The notes under the pieces are model-generated. The model searched no databases. It was not told where the DNA came from and saw only the letters and a list, made by a program, of their open reading frames with translations. The translations under genes and the position numbers were made by a program. DNA of 64,000 bases from Microcebus murinus (taxonomy: Eukaryota; Chordata; Mammalia; Primates; Cheirogaleidae). The number at the start of each line of letters is the position of its first letter. Position 1 is the stretch's first letter. Location: NCBI RefSeq assembly GCF_040939455.1, contig NC_134110.1, positions 1,248,001-1,312,000 of the forward strand. Reading direction: 5' to 3'. Below are positions 56,805 to 64,000 of the stretch, one piece after another.

Positions 56805-58429
56805 ATCTACCGGCGCGTGACCGTTTCTCAGCCACGAGGCTGGCTGGGTGTGGAAAATGCTCTACTCATTTTTCTCGTGATTCCGCACCCTCGAACGAAC
56901 GGCCGCCGTGCCTCCATGTGGCCACGTGGAGTTTACACTGGGCCATGCCAGGGATGGGCCACGCCAGGGCCCCCGGAAACCCCAGTGACCCTCAGACTCC
57001 CGCCATCCCCGAAAGGCGCGGTTCTCGTGGCTCCCTGCATCACAGCACAGGGAGCCACCCCGTCACCCACGGGGACCTGGCCGCGGGCGCTGAGACGTGG
57101 CGGGTGCTGGCCGCCGGCGTGGGCTCGCTTCCCGCAGGCAGTGAAGGGGCCGTTGGCGACCGCAGGCTCTCTTCCTGGCCGGCGGGCCGGCGGGAGAGGG
57201 ACATTGTCCACGCCCGGGTGCTCGCACAGGGGACGGGGACAGAGCCCCTGAGAGGAGGACAGAGGGAGGGAGAGACGCGTGAGGACGCTTTTGGTGACGG
57301 CCACTTGAGGTTGCTTGTCCGTGGTCCATGCTCGGCACGCTGCACAATGCATGGTGCCCAATGAATGCCCCTTAAGTCCTAAAGCATTCATTCTACGCTG
57401 TGTCACACCGTTGCCCTTCAACCGTCCCTGCCCACAGCGAGCTCACAGGGAGTGACAGTCTCCGGACAGGTCTCGGATCCCAGCTCCACGCTGGCCTCGG
57501 GCGCCAAGCTCGTGTTTTCCTTCCTGTCCCGAGTGGGTGGGATGGACACAGAGAGCTGGCACGGAGACAGAGGTGGCCTTTCATCGTGACAAAACCAGCC
57601 GAACTCAAGGGGGGAAGCTGGGGGTAAAGAGAAAGAGGACGCGGGAAACAGGCACCCACTGCGTCCCGGGGCTTTGTGTCTGGTGTGACTGCAGGGACCG
57701 CCCGGGAAACCGGGTTCCTCTGTGTGCAGGGGGAGCCCAAGGAGCAGGCAGAGGGGGCGGCATCCCACCTGGACCGAATGCTCAGGTCCAAGGAGCATCC
57801 TTACTGAGTGACCGACAGGGAGGAATTGAGAAACAAGGAGCAACCAGGCGATTCCTGTCCCCCAAGTGGACGGCTGCCTGGGCCATCTGCAGAGGTGGCC
57901 CGTCTGAGACAGGTGGCCTGAGGACAAAGAAGGGGAAGAGAAGCCGGAGGTCGGGGTGTGTGGCCAGGGCCACGAGGAGAATGCTGGCTCCGTGTCCTGA
58001 GCCCGAGGATCCTACAGACATTGCGGATCGGGAACCCAAGGGCCTCTGCGTGACGCCGGGCGTTACCAAGGAGTCAGGGACCCCGTGACGCTGGCAGAAC
58101 ACAGCCCCTGAGCAGAGAGAGGTGGCCGGGCGCTGCTCTCGCGCTGGGGAGGCACGGGGGTGGGGCCCGCAGGCCGGGCCAGCCGTTGCCCGCGCACGCC
58201 ACGCAGCGGGCGTCCACGCTCTGGCTCCGGAACTCCAGCGGCTTTGTTCAGGGACTGTCCTCAGGCCACTGGACCCCACTTCGCCAACGCACGCAGAGCC
58301 AGAGGTACCGGGGACTTTCCGTAAGGTCCCCGCCGCTCTCCCTCTTGGCTTCAGTCTCTAGCATCTTCCCTTCCGTTCCTGCCCAGTCCGGTGACAGGCG
58401 GTCAGTTCCACCCACCTTTCACCACCTTT
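56805..58429. other. GC-rich intergenic stretch, nothing recognised
   Basis: CpG-rich in parts (57050-57260, 58100-58330). No splice-flanked exon, RNA gene or repeat that I can name. A CpG island cannot be excluded by eye. Confidence 0.5.
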
Positions 58430-58960
58430 TGGTTTTCCCAGTTTTCCTTGTAGATTTTCTCTTCTTCATCCCATTTATTTCTGCTATAACCTTTATCATT
58501 TCCTCCTGTCTGCTGTTTTCTGAGTTTGCTCTTTTTCTAATGTCTTGAGGTGAAAGTTTAGGTTGTCGGTTTGAGACCTTCCTTTTCTTCTTTCGGCATA
58601 AGCATTCACAGCTAAAGCTTCCCTCTGAGGACGGCCTTCATTGCACCCCATACGTTTTCACCAAAACTTATGTCGTTTTCATTTTCATCTCCAGGTATTT
58701 TCTAGTTCCTCTTATAATTTCTTTCTTGACCCATTGGTTATTCAGAGGTGCGTTGTTTTACTACATACCTGTAAATTTCCAATTTTCCTTATGTCATTGA
58801 CTTCTAATTTCATTCCATTGTGGTCGGAGAACATAGTTTTTATCATTTCTATCATTTTCATATTTACTGGGATGCGTGTTATGGATTAGCATACGGTATA
58901 TGTTCCGCTTACTGTTGAAAAGCACGTGTGAGGCCTGTCCAGGCAGTACCCGGCCGTTGT
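58430..58960 (-). mobile_element. L1 ORF2 fragment, antisense
   Basis: TTTCTTGACCCATTGGTTAT near 58725, TTCATTCCATTGTGGTCGGA near 58810, and the GCTTCCCTCTGAGGACGGCC segment near 58618 are the reverse complement of the middle part of L1 ORF2. Diverged, no open frame kept. Confidence 0.75.
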
Positions 58961-59167
58961 TACTGTGACGAGACCGGCTTGCGTGACGTGGGCGTCGCCC
59001 GGCAGCCATGGAGTGGACTGGGCTGCGCCTGTGTGGACAATGACGGTGGCACTGTACTAGGGAGTGGGACACCAGTTGCCCCTGAGTGAGCACGTGCACT
59101 GGGTGTCTGTCACATCCAACATGGCTGAGCAAGTGGAGCAACAAAACCGCATCAAATTTTGCTTTAA

Positions 59168-59515
59168 CCACTTCAGTACGAGCGTCGACTGCAGCCGACA
59201 GCCACAGACGAACGCGCACAGCGACTGTAGCCGACAGCCGCGGTAGGACCGCGCACAGCCGAGCGTGGACTGTAGCCGACGGCCGTGACGTGACTTTTCT
59301 GATTTTTCATTTATCAAAATAAAATTGTGAACATTTAAAAATAACGCAATGAAAACATACATGTACATGTTACCTGCTCTGATTTACATGGCAAGTAAAG
59401 CTGCCCGTAAAGTAAAACAAGCTCCCAGTGCTTTCAAGCTTTCCTCATCACACGAGAGCAAGACGGACACGTGGTCAACGCACAGCACGGACCGCCGTGC
59501 GGACTGCGAGTGCCA
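59168..59515. mobile_element. piggyBac-like element, second copy, 3' end missing
   Basis: Starts after TTAA (59164-59167) with CCACTTCAGTACGAGCG and follows the 22175-22533 copy (AAAATTGTGAACATTTAAAA, AAAGTAAAACAAGCT, TCAACGCACAGCAC, GTGCGGACTG) until about 59515, where the similarity stops before the right TIR. A 40-bp CGACTGTAGCCGACAGCC-type subrepeat is present about three times (59180-59292) against about twice in the other copy. Confidence 0.75.
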
Positions 59516-59779
59516 TACCGTGTCCTCACGAGACACAGACTCACCAAGTGGCTGCAATATGTGTATACAGGTTCTTTCCACTTTATCCTTTAAGTACCCA
59601 CATAAAACAATTTTTCAGAAAGTGTTTAGGTCACCTCTTTTCCCGTCCCCTTCACGGAGGTTATGTCATGCAATTGTAATATAGTTAGACTTATTTGTCC
59701 ACATTTCATCCTGGATTCCCCCAACATTCCGGTGAGCTGGATTTTCACATAAAAAGTCACTCTCTATTGTGTATAGTTC

Positions 59780-60990
59780 CACGGACTTTGAGTCATATAC
59801 CCGTCACGATCGCACTGTGCAGAATAGTCTCCATCACCCTAAAATTTCTCCTTGGCGGCCCCTTTGCAGCCAATCCCTGTCCACCCAAAGCCCTGGCAAC
59901 CACTGGCTGGGAGAAAAAAGACAGTAAGAGGTATGCCGGAAAGAAAGGTCACTCACAATACTTCAGGCATTGTTGTTGCAATGGGTCATTTTTGACCTGG
60001 ATTATTTCGGAATGTAAGCTAATAAACCTTTCTTATTAACAAGATGAGGCCTTTCGCCATTAGAGAATTAGCTAAGTCTAAACCACAGCGAAGTGTCACT
60101 ATGCGGGTATCGGAACAGCTAAAACGCAAATTAGCGATAACACCAAATGCTTGCAAGGATGTGGAGAAGCTGGAGCCCTCAATCGGTGGTGGTGGGAACA
60201 TAAAATGCTACAGCCACTCTGACAAATAGTTGGCAATTCAAGACTAAAAAAGTGAATTGAGCACACAGCTCAGCAATTGCACTCTTGGGCATTTATCCGA
60301 GAGAAATAAAAATTTATTTTTCATGCAAGAAATTGGACACAAATGTTCACAGCATTTGTATTCATAATGGCCAAAACTGTTCTTCATGGATCATAAAAAA
60401 AAAAAAAATCTGTGGTGCACCCATGTCATGGAATACAAGCAACTCAGCAATGAAAAGGAGCTAACTGTTGATTCATGCAGCAACTTGGGTGGACCTCAGG
60501 GAAATCGTGCTGAGTGAAAAAAAAAATCCCATCACAAAAGGATAGCATATTAGCTTGGTTCTATTAATGTAAATAAAATTCGTGGAATTACGTACGTGGA
60601 ATTCGTGGAGACTGGATTAGTGGTTGCCAGGGGCGAGGAAGGGAGAGAGGGGTGTGGCTGTAAAAGGGGTAACAGCAGGAGTCTTGTGGCCTGGGGAGAG
60701 TTGAGGCTTCGTGTGGTGGTGGTTAGGTGAGGCTACCCGTGGGAATGTCAGAGCAACGCGTGCACACGCATGTGCACACACGCACACACAGTGCATGTGA
60801 CATGCGAAGAAGCTCTATGGATTGCGCCAGTGTCAGTTTCCTGTCTTCAGGTCTGTCCTGTAGCCGTGCACGGTGCCAACAGGAGGTAAGGGAGGGGGAA
60901 GGGTGCGTGGACCGTCCCTGTGTGTTTCTTTGCAAGCTCCTGTGCATCTGTAATTATCTCAGAACAACACAAATAACTGTGCAAATGAAG
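59780..60990 (+). mobile_element. L1M 3' part
   Basis: GCCCTGGCAACCACTGGCTG near 59890, AATGGCCAAAACTG near 60365, ATGGAATACAAGCAACTCAG near 60430, GGATTAGTGGTTGCCAGGGG near 60615 and GTAATTATCTCAGAACAA near 60950 follow L1M 3' UTR text in sense. Confidence 0.65.
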
Positions 60991-61130
60991 TTTCGGTACG
61001 GCATAAATGCAGTTTATTTACAGATCACAAAGGTTTTCCCAACTCCCTCTTTCTGTCCTTTGTGTGCTCTGATCATGCTGATGTGAACTCACTTTCTACA
61101 CTCAAGAAAGCCAAAAGGGAACCATAATTT

Positions 61131-61461
61131 TTTTTTTTTTTTTTTTTTTTGAGACAGAGTCTCACTCTGTTACCTGGGCTAGAGTGCCGTGGCATCAGCC
61201 CAGCTCACAGCAACCTCAAACTCCTGGGCTCAAGCGATCCTCCTGCCTCAGCCTCCCAGGTACCTGGGACTACAGGCATGCACCACCATGCCTGGCTAAT
61301 TTTTTCTATATATATTAGTTGGCCAATTAATTTATTTCTATTTATAGTAGAGAAGGGGTCTCGCTCTTGCTCAGGCTGGGTTCGAATTCCTGATCTTGAG
61401 CGATGCGCCCGCCTCGGCCTCCCAGAGTGCTAGGATTGCAGGCGTGAGCCACCGCGCCCAG
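61131..61461 (-). mobile_element. Dimeric Alu, antisense
   Basis: T-run, GAGACAGAGTCTCACTCTG, AGCAACCTCAAACTCCTGGG, the reversed linker (CTAATTTTTTCTATATATAT, then TAGTTGGCCAATTAA), CCAGAGTGCTAGGATTGCAG, GCCACCGCGCCCAGCC. Direct repeat CCATAATTTTTT from 61122 and from 61463. Confidence 0.92.
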
Positions 61462-62214
61462 CCCATAATTTTTTTAACAGACGTGTATATGGAAGTAGCG
61501 GTGGGTGACAATGTCAAATGGCACAGCCCGCAGGTGCCCTCTGGCTTTGGCACCTGGGGCCACAAGCGCAGGAGCAGCGGCCGGGCAGGGGCAGGAGCCG
61601 GGGCCCATCTGCGTAGGGACCAAGCCCTGAGGCGTGCAGACGAGGACCCGACGCCAGGAAGCAGATGGCACCCTGCCAGCCCCGGGTCACAAGGGGAGGC
61701 CGGGGTTTCGGAGACGAGGCAGGTGGGTAGGATGAGCAGTAAGCTACCTGGCGGCTGCGGCAGCTGGGCAGGGCCTGCAGGTGGGAGCCAAGAGCCCCCG
61801 AGGTGGGCAGAGAGAGCTGGGGCCTGGGGCCGGGCAGGCCCTGACGGCCACTTCCTACTGCATGGCAGACGTTCAAGGATGTGTGTAGATTGCTGCACAG
61901 ATCTACAAGGATCCTGATTTAGGTGCTCGCTCAAGCTGCACTCAGCCTCAGAGCATGAGGCTGCGGCACTGTGCAACTGTCTTGAGAATAAAACGTAAGG
62001 CCTGCGTGTGCTGTCCTTCCCCACTAAGTGGTCAGGATCGATCTCAGCGATGCAGCATTCGTTGGTCCCAGGGGCCTGGAAAAAGCCATTGCAAGTTTCT
62101 GACCTTCATTTAGTGCTGGAACATGAGCCACTCAGACCTGGCTGTATAGCCGCTGACCCGTCTATCCAGACCTGATCGTTTATTACAGATAAATTGCTCA
62201 ATGGAAGGAGAAGC

Positions 62215-62400
62215 ACAGCCCGAGCAAGAGCAAGACCCCATCTCTGCAAAAAAAAAAAAAAATAGGAAGATGAGCCGGGCGTGGTGGCACCCACAGTCCC
62301 AGCTACTCGGGAGGCTCAGGCAGGAGGATCGCTTAAGACCAGGAGTTTGAGACCAGCCTGAGCAGCATAGTGAGAACCTGTCTCTATCAAAATAATAATA
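62215..62400 (+). mobile_element. Truncated Alu / 7SL-like monomer pair
   Basis: GAGCAAGAGCAAGACCCCATC, an A-run, then GAGCCGGGCGTGGTGGCACC through AGTTTGAGACCAGCCTGAGC, ending ACCTGTCTCTATC and an AATAAT run: 3' part of one arm joined to a full arm. Confidence 0.75.
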
Positions 62401-63480
62401 ATAATTGAAAAATAAAATTAATTAATTAAAATGAAAGTTAAAAGAGTTTTCCAGGCATTCTAGAATCTGAACTTCAGGAATAAAAAACCAAGCTTGGAGG
62501 ACTGAGTGTGTTCTTCCCCCTGAGGAAGGAAGACCTCCAGGAGACCTAACCGTGAGCTTCCCGCCCGGGAAGGAAGAGGGGGTTTGCCCAGAGAGGCGGG
62601 ACGGCAGGCCGGAGCGCGTGTGCGCCTGGACGTCTTGGTCTCCCAGAACAGCCCGGCGTGGCGACAGAGACAGTCCCCAAACGTGTGGGGGCTCCAGACC
62701 AGAGGGGCGGGGCCCCCTCTCCTGAGAAGCAGCAAAGCGGCTCGGCCCGAGCAGGAGGGCGGTGATGGCCAGGACTGTGCCCGGGGCAGCTGGGTCCCCG
62801 GGTCCCCAGGGAGACGCAGATAAGCCGACAGGGCTGGGGGCTGCCGGAGGCATGAGGTCACAGGGATGACCCTCGGGGCACGGGTCCCTTCTCACCGCAG
62901 GCAAGGGCCACGGCACCCGCTGTCGGTGGCAGCCCCAGCGGCGGACCCCAGCCCAGGGCCGTCCCCATCGTGCCAGGGCTGTCCCCATCGTGCCAGGGCT
63001 GTCCCCAGACGTCTGTGCAGGGGCTGTGTAGGAGGCCCAGGACGCAGTTCCCAGACGGGACAGAGCCTTGAACTTGAGCGTCCAGTGTGTGCTGTCTGCT
63101 CTATGTTTTTTAGCTCTAGCGTTTTCAAGTATAAAATGGGGCAAAAAAAAAAATGCCGCTCTCAAGATGCAGGAGGTGGGCGGCTGTGGGAAACACTGCA
63201 GACCTCCGAGAACCCGCTCCCGCCTCCCGTGTGCCCTCCCCGCCATCAGCCCCGGGGTCAGAACACACCTGCCCATCTCACCTGCAGCGCCTACGAGCGC
63301 GGAGCTGGGCCGTGGCGAAGCTGGCTTTCTGGAGGAAGATTTGTCTTCCCCGGCAGACCTCAGCGCCGACCCCCTAAACTCAGAATGTGAATGCTCACGC
63401 TTGAATTCGACCTGCAGCCGGAGCCCGAGCCTGCCTGGTTTCCCTGTCACTGCCGGGATCGGGCCCTAGCGACGTCCCCT
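62400..63480. other. GC-rich intergenic stretch, nothing recognised
   Basis: A 22-bp unit (CCCCATCGTGCCAGGGCTGT) occurs about 2.5 times at 62962-63005. A 342-codon minus-strand open frame (62422-63450) has no recognisable features and crosses AT-rich repeat-like ends. No gene called. Confidence 0.5.
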
Positions 63481-63960
63481 CGGCAGCCTCTGAGTACTGT
63501 CTCATCCCCTCCAGCTGGTCCTCCACACAGCAGAACGTGGAGCGTCTATTTACAAATGCAAATCTGATTGTCCCGTATCTCTTAAAATAGCTCAGGGCTC
63601 CCCTGTAAGAGAGGCCTGGCTCTTTTTCTTGGCATTCAAGGCCTCCCTTTAGGCCCCCCACCTCCCTGGCTGCCTTGCCCACGGCTCCCTCCCTCGCCCA
63701 CCTGTGGGACAGGCCCGCACTGTCCCTGCCTGCAGGCCCCAGACCTCACAGCAGCTCCGCCTCTGCGCCCCCCACCCGTGAGACTCGGGGGCGTGTGACC
63801 CCCCAGGACGCCTTCTCTGGCCCCAGCCCTGGCGAGGGTTTCGCCCCCCGGCTCTGCAGACGGCGCAGCCGCCACTTTGCCTGGAAACAGCCACTGTGTG
63901 TTCCTCACAGAGGGTCCTCTCGGGGCAGTGAAGGCGTCCCTCTCCCTTCTGCGTCTCCCA
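63480..63960 (+). mobile_element. L2 LINE fragment
   Basis: AATCTGATTGTCCCGTATC near 63560, ATAGCTCAGGGCTCCCC near 63590, GGCATTCAAGGCCTCCC near 63633 follow the L2 3' ORF region. It runs to near the window end. Confidence 0.5.
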
Positions 63961-64000
63961 AGTCCCACGCCGGGCCGGGCACCCGGCGGGAGAACCGGAT

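Noticed and set aside
53433..56835. Three minus-strand open frames of 1037-1125 codons
   Set aside because: They are the three phases of one stop-free tandem repeat. There is no domain, no codon bias, and composition is that of the minisatellite.
56805..58330. First exon or CpG-island promoter of a downstream neighbour gene
   Set aside because: CpG is raised in patches, but no start codon context, conserved protein text or splice donor could be recognised.
62422..63450. 342-codon minus-strand open frame
   Set aside because: No family recognised; it runs into AT-rich repeat-flanking sequence at its end, and GC content explains the lack of stops.

Overview
This is mammalian nuclear DNA. Spliced exons of a single vertebrate gene sit in large introns filled with LINEs, SINEs, ERV LTRs and DNA transposons. 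The dimeric Alu copies carry a left/right linker with 'TTAGCTGGACAACTAAAAAT', which I know as the strepsirrhine (lemur/galago) Alu form. Together with piggyBac-like TTAA elements this suggests a lemur-type primate. The species cannot be fixed from sequence alone.

The only gene I can support is ARNT2 (aryl hydrocarbon receptor nuclear translocator 2, a bHLH-PAS transcription factor), on the + strand. The window begins inside an intron. It then holds the last 11 coding exons (exons 9-19 if the gene has 19 exons as in human): 9745-9821, 11106-11240, 13598-13672, 19543-19694, 26237-26309, 27488-27611, 28796-28895, 31807-31945, 32611/32626-32776, 43225-43361 and 44962-45060 (stop). All exon phases join without a break. 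The exons encode the region from just before PAS-B to the C-terminus, 424 codons, which matches residues 294-717 of a 717-residue protein. The bHLH and PAS-A exons lie upstream of the window. The 3' UTR runs from 45061 to about 48176 and ends at an AATAAA.

The introns hold datable insertions that I could delimit by target-site duplications (TSDs): a solo class II ERV LTR (6-bp TSD), a retrotransposed Y3 RNA copy, two L1 insertions that each carry non-L1 3' sequence with a second poly(A) (3' transductions), lemur-type Alus, a FLAM-like monomer, hAT miniature elements with 8-bp TSDs, and a complete 359-bp piggyBac-like element bounded by TTAA. A second, partial copy of that element lies downstream of the gene.

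Downstream of ARNT2 (48.2-64 kb) there is no recognisable gene. This part holds MER2/Tigger and old L1 remnants, then two minisatellites. The larger one (53736-56804) has about 66 tandem 46/47-bp units, and nearly every unit is a G-quadruplex motif on the + strand. GC-rich DNA, another L1 fragment, the second piggyBac copy, more L1M, an Alu and an L2 remnant follow.

The most consequential point for the gene is the exon at about 32.6 kb. The expected splice acceptor reads CG instead of AG, while a good acceptor lies 15 nt downstream in frame. This predicts a protein shorter by five residues (QIPSQ).
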